The notes: a model not told the origin generated them from the sequence alone. A stretch of 24,903 nt of DNA from CBFGRU01 sp965651255 (GCA_965651255.1 CBFGRU010000012.1:1-24903); one strand, 5' to 3'. Shown: positions 16,544 to 24,789, counted from the stretch's first letter. A program made the numbers and translations.

Positions 16544-17470
16544 TCAACCCCCGGTAAACATTGCTTCGACAAACGCATCCGGGTCAAAGAGCTCAACATC
16601 TTCCGGACGCTCGCCAACTCCGATCAGTTTGACCGGTACTCTCAGTCGTTCGTTGATGGCGAGGACGATGCCACCTTTGGCCGTTCCGTCGAGTTTGGAG
16701 AGGAAGATGCCGGTCACGTCTATTGCCTCTCGGAAGACCTCAGCTTGCGCAATGGCGTTCTGTCCCTGTTGGGCATCAAGAACCAACAAGACTTCATGCG
16801 GTGCGCCTTCGATCTGTCTGGCGACGACGTTTCGAATCTTCGTGAGTTGATTCATCAGATTCCGGTCAGTGTGCAGACGCCCTGCGGTATCGACAAGCAG
16901 GACATCAACGTCTCGCGCGAGTGCGGCATTGATGGCGTCGAAAGTGACGGATGCAGGATCTGCGCCCTGGGCGCCTTTGACAATGTCGACATCAAGGCGC
17001 TCCGCCCACACTTCCAGTTGCCGAACTGCTCCAGCGCGGAACGTGTCCGCAGCGCAAAGCAGTACGCTTCTCCCTTCTTCCTTCAGCGACCGTGCAATCT
17101 TGGCAACACTCGTTGTCTTACCCACTCCATTCACGCCGGCGACGAGAACGACCGTGGGCTTGCGAGCCGCACGCGCGATGCGCCGGTCCTGATCATGAAA
17201 TCGACCCTTGAGTGATGCCTTGAGAAACTCAATGGCATCTTCACCCTTCTTCACTTCACCAGACCGGAACTTCTTGCGAAGGTCATCGATGATCTCGGTT
17301 ACGGTGCGAACACCGACATCGGCGGTGATGAGTATTGTTTCAATCTCATCGATGAGTTCCTCGCTCAGAGTTCGGCCGGTCAGCAGTCCGCGCAAGCCGC
17401 TACCCAAGGCATGGCGTGTTCTTGTTAGACCCTTACGAATGGCCGATACTGTGCTGCGAAAGAGTCCCAT
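16544..17470 (-). CDS. ftsY: Signal recognition particle receptor FtsY
   Basis: This 308-residue SRP GTPase docks ribosome-SRP complexes at the membrane. A short N-terminal region (1-35) replaces the long acidic A domain of enterobacteria. The N domain follows, then the G domain: G1 GVNGVGKTT (112-120), G2 DTFRAGA (142-148), G3 DTAGRLHTD (194-202), G4 SKLDGTAKGG (258-267) and the closing GVGE...DVELFDPDAFV (284-301). The KLDGTAKGG form with GERPEDVELF identifies FtsY rather than Ffh, and the methionine-rich M domain of Ffh is absent. It starts 9 bp after nusB, so it is in the same operon. All catalytic residues appear intact. Confidence 0.96.
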   Translation of the reverse strand: MGLFRSTVSAIRKGLTRTRHALGSGLRGLLTGRTLSEELIDEIETILITADVGVRTVTEIIDDLRKKFRSGEVKKGEDAIEFLKASLKGRFHDQDRRIARAARKPTVVLVAGVNGVGKTTSVAKIARSLKEEGRSVLLCAADTFRAGAVRQLEVWAERLDVDIVKGAQGADPASVTFDAINAALARDVDVLLVDTAGRLHTDRNLMNQLTKIRNVVARQIEGAPHEVLLVLDAQQGQNAIAQAEVFREAIDVTGIFLSKLDGTAKGGIVLAINERLRVPVKLIGVGERPEDVELFDPDAFVEAMFTGG

Positions 17471-17479
17471 GAGCGTTGG

Positions 17480-17968
17480 TTACTCGCCGAAAGTTTCGCC
17501 ATTGATACTTGACGAATTCTGAGCCGGTTCAGTCGTTGAATCGGCATCAACCGGGGCGGTTCCGGCATCCCTGATTGAACGGTAGATTTTGTCAAGCACT
17601 CCGTTAATGAACATCGGACTCTTCTCGCTGCCGAACTCCTTGGCGAGTTCAACTGCTTCATTGATGGCCACTTTCGCTGGCGTGTCTCCACGAGACATTT
17701 CGAAGTAGGCCAATCGCAGCAGGTTGCGGTCAACGACTGGCTGCCGGTAGGTCGGCCAGTCCGGCGTGAGAGCGGCAACACGCTCATCCGCCTCGTGACG
17801 CCACTCCCATGCATTGGCTGCGAGCGCAAAGCCGCGCTCATGTGCTTCATCTCCACCGGGGCCGTCATTCAATGACTGGCGGACCATTTCCAAGTCCAGG
17901 TCATTCCCGGAGTCGAACTGATACATGGCCTGCAGTGCGCATCGCCGGATATATCGAGTGTACCTCAT
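17480..17968 (-). CDS. nusB: Transcription antitermination factor NusB
   Basis: This 162-residue all-helical protein binds boxA RNA with NusE (S10) to support rRNA transcription. Family features are the N-terminal RRCALQAMYQFD (8-19), DRNLLRLAYFEM (80-91), PAKVAINEAVELAKEFG (97-113) and SPMFINGVLDKI (117-128). A polar tail of about 25 residues follows the fold. The frame extends to 17995, but ATG 17968 is chosen because it overlaps the ribH stop as ATGA and has GAAGGG upstream. The ribH-nusB pairing is a widespread arrangement and supports the call. Confidence 0.95.
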   Translation of the reverse strand: MRYTRYIRRCALQAMYQFDSGNDLDLEMVRQSLNDGPGGDEAHERGFALAANAWEWRHEADERVAALTPDWPTYRQPVVDRNLLRLAYFEMSRGDTPAKVAINEAVELAKEFGSEKSPMFINGVLDKIYRSIRDAGTAPVDADSTTEPAQNSSSINGETFGE

Positions 17969-18456
17969 GGCAGTGCGCCCTTCGGATCGCGACATGACAA
18001 ACGCCGGGCATGAAATGACTCAATTGCAGCGCGCATTGCCTCAACACCCTTGTTCCCATGTTCGCCACCAGCTCGGGCGTGGGCCTGATCCAGCGTCATG
18101 CAAGTCAGTACGCCGAATGCAACCGAAATCCCGGTATCCAAGGCCACGGACATCAACCCATGTGCCACGGCCTGGCAAATGTAGTCGAAGTGGCTCGTCT
18201 CCCCTTGAATCACGCAGCCGAGTGCGACGATACAATCGACGCGACCTGAATCAGCAAGAGTACGCGCAATCTGTGGTAACTCAAATGCACCGGGTGATGA
18301 AATCTCGATGATGTGCGAAGGATTCCCGCCGGCCGTTACAAACGCTTCGCGTGCTCCTTCGGCAAGAGTCATTGTGATTGTTTGATGGTATCGACTGACA
18401 ATGAGTCCGGCACGAAGGCCGACTGCATTGATTGAATGTTGAACTTGATCACGCAT
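17965..18456 (-). CDS. ribH: 6,7-dimethyl-8-ribityllumazine synthase
   Basis: This 163-residue enzyme makes the lumazine precursor of riboflavin from an aminouracil and dihydroxybutanone phosphate, normally as a pentamer or icosahedral 60-mer. Motifs are the substrate loop SPGAFELP (54-61), ALGCVIQGETSHFDYI (78-93) with the catalytic histidine 89, GVLTCMT (115-121) and the phosphate-binding AGGEHGNKGVEA (129-140). ATG 18456 gives a normal family length. The frame is open to 19119, but that part is antisense to the UbiA gene and lacks sense. It heads the ribH-nusB-ftsY-lptD operon and faces the UbiA gene across 99 bp, which should hold divergent promoters; only a weak candidate (TTGGAT, 18 bases, TACGAT at 18510-18505) was seen for ribH. 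Confidence 0.95.
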   Translation of the reverse strand: MRDQVQHSINAVGLRAGLIVSRYHQTITMTLAEGAREAFVTAGGNPSHIIEISSPGAFELPQIARTLADSGRVDCIVALGCVIQGETSHFDYICQAVAHGLMSVALDTGISVAFGVLTCMTLDQAHARAGGEHGNKGVEAMRAAIESFHARRLSCRDPKGALP

Positions 18457-18555
18457 ACAGTGTGACTCACGTCGGCATCGATACTCGGTCGGCCGGGGAG
18501 CGGGATCGTAGGGATTCCTTCTCGCGCAATCCAACGGTGAGAATAGCATGATGCC

Positions 18556-19524
18556 GTGCGACACCTGATCAAGCGACTCGCGACGACCGCCCAACTGACT
18601 CGCCTGACCGTTGCGTTTGGCGCGGTGAGTGATGTGTGGTTTGTCATCCTGCACGCACGTGCCTTCGGGCCAGCTGAAGCAACGACCACGGTGGTGACCA
18701 TGCCATTGGCATTGGCGCTGGTGGCAGGTGCTACATTGGCGATTGGTCTCTATGCCTATGGTGCATCTTTGAACGATGTGCTCGATGTGCGACATGACAG
18801 CGCGTTCAGCCCGGATCGCCCAATTCCAGCCGGCCGGATTCGAACGACCCAAGCGGTAATCGTCACGATCAGTGCACTGATCGTAGGGATCCTTTCCGGC
18901 GCCACGTTCGGGACGTGGGGGCTTCGTCTGACACTGCTGGTCGCCGCAGGCATCCTTTTTTACAACGCGGTTGGAAAATACATTCCATCGGTCGGATTCG
19001 TCACATTGGGGCTGATTCACGCAGCGCACATGTTCATTCCGAATCCATATCTCACATTCACACTCCCCGTGTGGCTGATCATGAGCCATTCCATGATCAT
19101 CGCTGCCGTTTCGTATCACCTGGAACAGAAGCGGCCGCTGATACGAGCTGGTTCGATCATTTGGACTGTCTTCGGCTGGCTTGTATGGTCAGCGGGCTTG
19201 CTCATCTGGGGCGCCACTCGACACGGGGAGTGGGCAACAGAGTGGCCGTGGCAGGGGCTGGCATGGCCGATCCTTGCCGCGGTTGCATTTGCGGCGGTTG
19301 CGAGATGGAAGATCGTCGGTGCCCCGCGCATGGCAGCCGCCGAAAAACTGCGTAGATACGGCGCCATGTGGCAGGCGCTTTATGCCAGCGCGTGGTTCAT
19401 GGCCATCGGGGAGAGAACTCTGGCAGGATGGATGTTCCTGCTTGCGATCGTTGGGCTGATTGGAATGACCGCACTGAAAGAGTTCATTACGCAGACGAAT
19501 TGCCCACTTACATATCGGGTGTAG
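18556..19524 (+). CDS. UbiA-family prenyltransferase-like membrane protein
   Basis: This 322-residue integral membrane protein has about eight to nine hydrophobic segments. The first aspartate-rich motif NDVLDVRHD (73-81), followed by PDRPIPAGRI (86-95), is the classical UbiA signature that binds prenyl diphosphate through magnesium. The second aspartate-rich motif expected near residues 190-205 is not evident; SYHLEQKRPLIR stands there. The family attaches isoprenoid chains to aromatic acceptors in quinone, heme, chlorophyll or archaeal-type lipid pathways. No pathway gene adjoins, so the acceptor is unknown. GTG 18556 is the only suitable start; two ATG triplets just before it are out of frame. 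The gene diverges from ribH. Confidence 0.8.
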   Translation: MRHLIKRLATTAQLTRLTVAFGAVSDVWFVILHARAFGPAEATTTVVTMPLALALVAGATLAIGLYAYGASLNDVLDVRHDSAFSPDRPIPAGRIRTTQAVIVTISALIVGILSGATFGTWGLRLTLLVAAGILFYNAVGKYIPSVGFVTLGLIHAAHMFIPNPYLTFTLPVWLIMSHSMIIAAVSYHLEQKRPLIRAGSIIWTVFGWLVWSAGLLIWGATRHGEWATEWPWQGLAWPILAAVAFAAVARWKIVGAPRMAAAEKLRRYGAMWQALYASAWFMAIGERTLAGWMFLLAIVGLIGMTALKEFITQTNCPLTYRV

Positions 19525-19532
19525 TCGTGCAA

Positions 19533-19547
19533 TGGGGAGCTGTTGCG
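19533..19547 (+). promoter_or_regulatory. Candidate sigma-54 promoter for the two-component operon
   Basis: TGGGGAGCTGTTGCG has TGG and TTGC separated by seven bases, the exact GG/GC spacing of -24/-12 promoters. The final base is G rather than the favoured A or T, and the CAC after TGG is not kept. It lies about 115 bp before the kinase start, in the space after the UbiA gene. The operon encodes an NtrC-type activator with a sigma-54 contact motif, which makes autoregulation plausible. A chance match cannot be excluded. Confidence 0.4.
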
Positions 19548-19614
19548 AGCATGCAACGAATCGTTACATAACGGCGTGACTGTCCCATAACGATGTTGAA
19601 TTCCGGCAACATCG
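19542..19614 (+). repeat. Cluster of inverted and direct repeats, possible operators
   Basis: Three inverted repeats follow one another: GTTGC/GCAAC (19542-19546 and 19553-19557), CGTTA/TAACG (19562-19566 and 19569-19573), and the perfect 8-bp pair CGATGTTG/CAACATCG (19591-19598 and 19607-19614, loop of eight). The heptamer CATAACG occurs at 19567 and again at 19586. They sit in the 138-bp space between the UbiA gene and the kinase. The last repeat could be a UbiA terminator, but no T tract follows it, so operator sites are equally likely. Confidence 0.4.
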
Positions 19615-19662
19615 CACTTCAGTTGCGAAGGCGGCTGGTCGATTGACAGGGGGGCATTGCCG

Positions 19663-20364
19663 ATGCACAAACAAAACAACTCTCAATCCGAATATGCTCG
19701 ATTGAGTATCAGGCAACTCGCGCATGAGATGAACTCTGTCCTTGATGGGGCATCTCGATCAATGCGATTGATTCTGGCAGGCATATCTCGCGAAGATGAC
19801 CTGAACATCGTCGATCTTCATCAGCGCCTCGGGCGTGTGCAGGATGCCATGGTGAGGATGTCACAGATCCTCGAGAAAGCCATGTCGGGTACGGAATCCG
19901 GTAGTCCCGCCAAGATTCGCACGGTTCGCGAGATCGTGGCTGAAGTCACCGAGGTGGTTGAGCCACTCGCAGAAATCGAAGGTGTGAAAGTCATTGTGAA
20001 GCTTGCGCGAAATGCTGAAGAGCTTGCAGCAGGACCATTAGCAATCGTTCTGATGAATGGGCTGAAGAATGCAATCGAAGCCGCAGCGGAATCGCCGGTG
20101 GGGGAACGATTGGTCGAGCTCGATGTGTCTACCTTCCATGACGACCTCTCAGTTCGCATCACCGACTCTGGTCGCGGACTCGAGTCTGATCTGAAACCGG
20201 GGCAGTCAACAAAGGCAAGTGGACACGGGATTGGCCTGTCACTCTCGCGGGAATTGGTGGAGCGGGCTGGGGGGAGCATGAACGTCAGCAACGGGCGTAC
20301 AGGAACCGTGTTTGAAGTCTTGATTCCGATGCAACGTTTCAGCGGGCAGCGACAAAGCGTATGA
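19663..20364 (+). CDS. Small soluble sensor histidine kinase
   Basis: This 233-residue kinase consists almost only of a dimerisation/phosphoacceptor helix pair and the catalytic domain. The phosphoacceptor is probably His21 in LAHEMNSVLDG; the N box is LMNGLKNAIEAA (130-141), G1 DSGRGL (168-173) and G2 GHGIGLSLS (187-195). No membrane segment, PAS, GAF or other input domain is present, so the signal must come through a partner or through the short N-terminus. ATG 19663 is preferred to the TTG six bases earlier because AGGGGGG lies about nine bases upstream. Its stop overlaps the regulator start as ATGA, marking a cognate pair. Confidence 0.88.
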   Translation: MHKQNNSQSEYARLSIRQLAHEMNSVLDGASRSMRLILAGISREDDLNIVDLHQRLGRVQDAMVRMSQILEKAMSGTESGSPAKIRTVREIVAEVTEVVEPLAEIEGVKVIVKLARNAEELAAGPLAIVLMNGLKNAIEAAAESPVGERLVELDVSTFHDDLSVRITDSGRGLESDLKPGQSTKASGHGIGLSLSRELVERAGGSMNVSNGRTGTVFEVLIPMQRFSGQRQSV

Positions 20365-21809
20365 CAAGCAATCCGGTGCGCATACTGGTGGTAGATGACG
20401 ATCCTCTCGTGGCGGATTCAATCGCAGAGTATCTGGCTGGTGTGGGGTATGATGTGACGACCGCAGCTCGGGCCGAAGAGGCGTTGGAACTTCTGGTCGA
20501 GGCAGCGGCGGGACACGGCACACACCCAGGACGTCCATTTGCAGTCGTGGTTACCGACATGGCGATGCGCGGCATGGATGGCCTTGGATTGATCAAAGCC
20601 ATGCGTGAAAGGGATATCAGCGCCGTTCCGCTCGCGATAACGGGCTACGGGACAATTGAATCGGCGGTTGCGACGGTTCGTCATGGAGCGATCGATTACC
20701 TGACCAAGCCGGTTGTGGATGATGAGTTGCGTATCGCGGTTGAGAAAGCGGTTCGACAGTTCACATTGGTCGCAGAGAACGCTGCTTTGCGACAGCAGCT
20801 TGCGGTCCGCGACGGCATGGACAACATCGTGGGCAGCGACTCACGAATGCAGCGCCTGTACGAGATCATTGCGGCAGTTGCTCCCACCAAGACCACCGTT
20901 CTCATGAGCGGTGAGAGCGGCACTGGCAAGTCGCTCATTGCGCGCGCCATCCACCGACGATCGCCACGTGCCAACGGACCTTTTGTAGAAATCTCCTGTG
21001 GGTCAATTCCTGAAACACTGCTCGAGAGCGAACTCTTCGGGCATGTAAAGGGCGCGTTTACTGGTGCTCATGCGGACAAGCTGGGGCGATTCCTGGCCGC
21101 GAATGGTGGAACGATCTTCCTGGATGAAATCAACTCGGCTTCGCCCGGAATGCAGCTGAAGTTGTTGCGAGTGCTTCAGGAGAGAAAGTTTGAGCCCGTC
21201 GGATCGACACAAACGGTCGAGGTGGATGTGCGTGTTATCCTGGCCAGCAACCAGCGTCTCGACGAGATGGTTGCGAAAGGAGAGTTTCGCCAGGACCTGT
21301 ACTACCGCATCAACGTAGTGACGATCGAACTTCCTCCGCTTCGGCAGCGGTTGAGTGACATTCAGAGTCTCGCAGAGCACTTCCTTGCCAAGCATGCAGA
21401 GAACGCGAACCGGAAGATCATTGGGTTGATGCCTGAGACGGTTCGAGCGCTCAAGAAGTACTCATTCCCCGGCAATGTTCGCGAGTTGGAAAACATTATC
21501 GAGCGAGCCGTGGTACTTACCCGCCACCAGATGCTTCACCCGGAAGATCTGCCGCCAGCTGTTGTTCAGGATGAGCACCGCGTGTCTGGGCTGGGGAGCA
21601 TCCGGCCAGAGTCGACGCCATCCGGTGAGTGGAAGCCAATGTCACTCTCGGAAGCGCTAAAGGAACCGGAACGGCAGATCATCCTTGCCGCGCTTGAGGC
21701 CAACAACTGGAATCGACAGCAGACCGCGGATGTACTGAACATCAACCGGACGACGCTATACAAGAAGATCAAGCAATACGATTTGGAACAGTTCGGCCGC
21801 ACGGGGTAA
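20361..21809 (+). CDS. NtrC-family sigma-54-dependent response regulator
   Basis: This 482-residue activator has the full three-domain plan. The receiver domain (about 6-125) carries acidic Asp12-Asp13, phosphoacceptor Asp66 in VVTDMAMRGMDG and Lys116. The AAA+ domain (about 155-395) has Walker A GESGTGKS (184-191), the sigma-54 contact loop GAFTGA (231-236), Walker B IFLDEI (252-257) and FPGNVRELENIIERAV (369-384). A Fis-type helix-turn-helix lies at about 438-475 (NRQQTADVLNINRTTLYKKI). All sigma-54 activation elements are intact. It is co-translated with the kinase. Target genes are not evident; the sigma-54-like site upstream of the kinase may be one. Its 3' end is 7 bp from the convergent ftsI stop. 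Confidence 0.95.
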   Translation: MTSNPVRILVVDDDPLVADSIAEYLAGVGYDVTTAARAEEALELLVEAAAGHGTHPGRPFAVVVTDMAMRGMDGLGLIKAMRERDISAVPLAITGYGTIESAVATVRHGAIDYLTKPVVDDELRIAVEKAVRQFTLVAENAALRQQLAVRDGMDNIVGSDSRMQRLYEIIAAVAPTKTTVLMSGESGTGKSLIARAIHRRSPRANGPFVEISCGSIPETLLESELFGHVKGAFTGAHADKLGRFLAANGGTIFLDEINSASPGMQLKLLRVLQERKFEPVGSTQTVEVDVRVILASNQRLDEMVAKGEFRQDLYYRINVVTIELPPLRQRLSDIQSLAEHFLAKHAENANRKIIGLMPETVRALKKYSFPGNVRELENIIERAVVLTRHQMLHPEDLPPAVVQDEHRVSGLGSIRPESTPSGEWKPMSLSEALKEPERQIILAALEANNWNRQQTADVLNINRTTLYKKIKQYDLEQFGRTG

Positions 21810-21816
21810 ACCGTGT

Positions 21817-23583
21817 TCACCGGACAGCGACATTCATGGGCAAGGCGGTGGCCGGCGTGTGATCGGGCGCGACGCCGAGGTACGTCAGCGTTTGATCAAT
21901 AATGTCTCGGACGACTGGCCCAGCCGTTGCACCACCGCCGTGGTAGTCACGAGTCTTGTCGGGGTCATCGAGAACGCAATAGACGATGATCGCAGGGTCG
22001 CTATACGGTGCAGCACCAATGAAATTCGGCATGTACCGGTCTTCGTGATAACCACCACCGTTCTTCTTGGGCAACTGTGGTGTTCCCGACTTGCCAAAGA
22101 TGTCATACAAAGCACTTTGTGCATTTCGACCTGTCCCATCAGTCATGACCTTGCGCAGAACACGTCGAGTCTCGGCCGCGGTGGTCTCATCGATCGCGCG
22201 CCGAATGACCTCGACACGCGGTGTACTGGAGTCTTTGATGGAAATCGTTGGTTCGACGAGCGAGCCATCGCGTGCAAAGGCGCTGAAAGCGCGGACCATC
22301 TGAAGCGGCGTGACGCCAATCTCCTGTCCGATGCACACCGACGTCTGTGAATAATGGCCCCATCGGGACGGTGGTGTAATGATGCCCGCGGACTCGCCAG
22401 GTACTTGCGCGAGGGTTTCGGTGCCAAAGCCAAAGCGACTGAGTGCAGTCTGCATTTCACCCGCAGTCATGCGTTCGGCAACGATTGCCATGCCGCTATT
22501 GAGTGACTTGACAAGCACCATTTCCCACGAGAGTGGACCGTAATACTTCACATCTCGGATCGATCGCCCACGGCTGGTTCGGAAGACTCCTCCACTCGGC
22601 GTGGGAAGTACTTCATCGGAGTTCGCCTTGCCGAGTTCGGTTGCAATCGCCCAGATGAATGGCTTAAAAGTGGATCCCGGCTCAAAAGGGTCCGTTGCGT
22701 TGCGGCTGCGTCCCAGCGCCGGGTGAATCGCTCGACCCGGATCAACCGAGTACTCATCCCAATCGGGTCTTGATCGAAGTCGGTCAACCATGGCGAGGAT
22801 TTCACCGGTCTTGACATCCATCACAATGACTCGACCGCCGCCCGCGTTCATCCTTGCAATCTCTTGATCAAGCCGAGATTCGGCAATCTCCTGAACGACC
22901 AGATCGATGCTGAGTCGAACCTCGCCTCCGTCCTGTCGCGGAAGATAGCCCGCGGGCTCGACCCACAACGGGCGCCCGTTCGCATCGCGCAGATAGGTGA
23001 ACCGCCCATCTAGAGGTACGAGTTGGTCGTTGAAGAAGTACTCTGCACCGCCCTGGCCTTCGTGGTCAAACCCAACCCTTCCGATGAGTAACGCCCCGGT
23101 CTCTCCACCTGGATAGCTCCGCACCAGGCGCGGCTCAAGACCGACACCCGGCAAGTTCGCCTTTCGAACTGCCTCTACTTGCCAATCTTCTAGTAGATGA
23201 TTGATGACGACGTAGCGCGAGTCTTCACGAGGGATGATCGTTTGATCAATCCGAACGGGATCCATTTCGATCAGTCTGCCAAGCCGCACCGCGATGGTTC
23301 GGATGTCATCAACCATCTGCGGATCAACAAACAGCCGGAAACCCACGCTGCTTGAAGCGATCTTCCGGCCTCGCCGGTCAAGAATGTCGCCTCGCCGGCC
23401 GAGGTCTGCACGGGAAGAGAAGGGAGTTCCAGCCGTAAGGGCGAGACGTTCATCCGGGGCAATCTTCAGTTGAATGACGCGCGCGAACAGAAGCGCGAAA
23501 CCCATTAACATGATCGCGGACCACACCCTGGTGATGATTGCGATTCGCTTAGATTGGGATTCGTGAAGCTCGTGAAAAGTCAT
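21817..23583 (-). CDS. ftsI: FtsI/PBP3-like division transpeptidase
   Basis: This 588-residue class-B PBP is predicted to crosslink septal peptidoglycan. A single membrane anchor lies at about residues 15-39, then a pedestal beginning GRRGDILDRRGRKIA (62-76), and the transpeptidase domain with catalytic STFK (Ser304), SLN (360-362) and KSG (498-500), the last in place of the commoner KTG. Its length is typical of FtsI, and it lies downstream of an FtsL-like gene, as in dcw clusters, which separates it from the PBP2 encoded elsewhere in this window. ATG 23583 overlaps the FtsL-like stop as ATGA. No PASTA domain is present. A SpoVD-like role is unlikely without PASTA repeats. Confidence 0.92.
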   Translation of the reverse strand: MTFHELHESQSKRIAIITRVWSAIMLMGFALLFARVIQLKIAPDERLALTAGTPFSSRADLGRRGDILDRRGRKIASSSVGFRLFVDPQMVDDIRTIAVRLGRLIEMDPVRIDQTIIPREDSRYVVINHLLEDWQVEAVRKANLPGVGLEPRLVRSYPGGETGALLIGRVGFDHEGQGGAEYFFNDQLVPLDGRFTYLRDANGRPLWVEPAGYLPRQDGGEVRLSIDLVVQEIAESRLDQEIARMNAGGGRVIVMDVKTGEILAMVDRLRSRPDWDEYSVDPGRAIHPALGRSRNATDPFEPGSTFKPFIWAIATELGKANSDEVLPTPSGGVFRTSRGRSIRDVKYYGPLSWEMVLVKSLNSGMAIVAERMTAGEMQTALSRFGFGTETLAQVPGESAGIITPPSRWGHYSQTSVCIGQEIGVTPLQMVRAFSAFARDGSLVEPTISIKDSSTPRVEVIRRAIDETTAAETRRVLRKVMTDGTGRNAQSALYDIFGKSGTPQLPKKNGGGYHEDRYMPNFIGAAPYSDPAIIVYCVLDDPDKTRDYHGGGATAGPVVRDIIDQTLTYLGVAPDHTPATALPMNVAVR

Positions 23584-23903
23584 GGCGAGTTGACTCTCGA
23601 CAGATCCGGCGATTCATAATGCCGAACCAGTGCCGCCTCACGTTCACGGCGTTGCCGTTCCATTTCCACGGCTACGGGCATCCACTCGCCGGGAAGTATC
23701 TGCGGAATCTGCCTCAGCCGTTCCGGTCTGGCGAGCTCGGAGATTTCAGTTCGGAGTTTCCACAGCGACCTCTCATGCTCTGCAACGCGCTTGTGTATGG
23801 TGGTCAGCGCGTAAGAGGCCTCAATGCGCTGCTGGCGATTGACGAGCAGAACACAGCCGATGACGCCCAAAGTCAAGATAATGGCAAGGAGCTTGGCAAA
23901 CAT
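23580..23903 (-). CDS. ftsL: FtsL-like bitopic division protein
   Basis: This 107-residue protein has one membrane segment (MFAKLLAIILTLGVIGCVLL, about 1-20) followed by a heptad-like helical stretch (about 21-65: RQQRIEASYALTTIHKRVAE onward), then a charged, unstructured tail. FtsL proteins share this plan but little sequence, so the assignment depends on position: between rsmH and ftsI, with an ATGA overlap into ftsI. FtsL, FtsB and FtsQ form the complex that activates FtsW-FtsI. The frame continues up to TTG 23930, but ATG 23903 starts directly at the membrane segment and leaves a normal 27-bp gap after the LysM gene. Confidence 0.65.
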   Translation of the reverse strand: MFAKLLAIILTLGVIGCVLLVNRQQRIEASYALTTIHKRVAEHERSLWKLRTEISELARPERLRQIPQILPGEWMPVAVEMERQRREREAALVRHYESPDLSRVNSP

Positions 23904-23930
23904 GTCACACCCAAGCGCAGAATCAATCAA

Positions 23931-24749
23931 TCACCGCGTTGGAATCGTCAACTCAGTGCCGGCACGGACATTGTCCGGATTGCTGATGACATCGCGATTC
24001 GCTTCATAGATTTCCCGCCACCTTCGCGCCGAACCCAGATACTTGGCTGCGATCTCGCTGAGATTCTCATTCTTTGCAACGACATGCTTTCTTACCTGGG
24101 TTTCGCGTGTCTTTTGCTGCGTCGTTTCTCGTTTTCGTGTGGAGCTATCGCCTGAGCTTCCGCGAACCGGAATGCGAATCAATACGCCCTTTGCAACGTT
24201 ATTCGGATCGGGTATGCGATCGGTATTGATCGCTGCCAGTTCTCGCCAGCGGTTAGGATCGCCAAGGACCTCTGCTGCAATCTTTGAAAGAGTCTCGCCC
24301 GCTTCGACGGTGTGCCAGGTGAATCGATCACCCGCCGAAGATGCCTGACCCGGCGATGAGTTCGTGCCCGCGTTGTCTACTTGTCCGCGGCGAAGCTCCG
24401 TCAGATCCGGAAGATCGATGACACTGAGTTCTTCATTCTTCGATCCGGTGGGCGAATCGGGTACTGCCTGTACTTCGCTCTCTCGCCCATTTGGCGGCAT
24501 TTGAGTACCCGCTCGCTGATCATTAGCATGATCATCAATCAGCGGCGGCGGGGCCACATACTCATCGGTCGGAACGAGCAGCGCCGGATTGCGCAGTCGA
24601 TTGGCCAACGGTGTGGTTTCATTTGACTTCGACGCCATGCGCGCACTGTCTTGCGTGTGCGCCAGGGAGAAGTGATCAGACACCAAGATCCCCACGACCA
24701 GCACGAGGCCAAACCCGATGATCAACGCCAGCTTGTTCTCTCTTGTCAT
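23931..24749 (-). CDS. Membrane-anchored protein with two LysM domains
   Basis: This 272-residue protein has an N-terminal membrane anchor (7-24, LALIIGFGLVLVVGILVS), a long polar linker rich in Pro, Asp, Glu and Asn (about 30-143), and two LysM modules: residues about 145-195 (HTVEAGETLSKIAAEVLGD...ELAAIN...VLIRIP) and 221-270 (HVVAKNENLSEIAAKYLGS...IYEAN...ELTIP). LysM modules bind N-acetylglucosamine chains of peptidoglycan. No catalytic domain is visible. It sits inside the dcw-type cluster between rsmH and the FtsL-like gene, where it could act in septal wall binding or placement; that role is inference. GGAAGGA lies just ahead of ATG 24749. Confidence 0.85.
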   Translation of the reverse strand: MTRENKLALIIGFGLVLVVGILVSDHFSLAHTQDSARMASKSNETTPLANRLRNPALLVPTDEYVAPPPLIDDHANDQRAGTQMPPNGRESEVQAVPDSPTGSKNEELSVIDLPDLTELRRGQVDNAGTNSSPGQASSAGDRFTWHTVEAGETLSKIAAEVLGDPNRWRELAAINTDRIPDPNNVAKGVLIRIPVRGSSGDSSTRKRETTQQKTRETQVRKHVVAKNENLSEIAAKYLGSARRWREIYEANRDVISNPDNVRAGTELTIPTR

Positions 24750-24773
24750 TGGTCCTTCCGCATCCGTGCGTCA

Positions 24774-24789
24774 TACAGCGTTTGCTGTA
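24774..24789 (-). repeat. Small perfect hairpin between rsmH and the LysM gene
   Basis: TACAGC (24774-24779) and GCTGTA (24784-24789) are perfect inverted copies around a four-base loop. The hairpin is in the 61-bp gap after rsmH, about 25 bases before the LysM start. No T tract follows, so it is unlikely to be a full terminator; RNA processing, attenuation or an operator are possible. Confidence 0.35.

Noticed and set aside
18457..18555. Divergent sigma-70 promoters between ribH and the UbiA gene
   Set aside because: Only a weak match for ribH (3/6 and 4/6 box matches, 18-base spacer) and none convincing for the UbiA gene, so no promoter feature is listed.
18457..19119. Long upstream extension of the ribH frame
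   Set aside because: Antisense to the UbiA gene, charged and low-complexity, and ribH starts normally at 18456.
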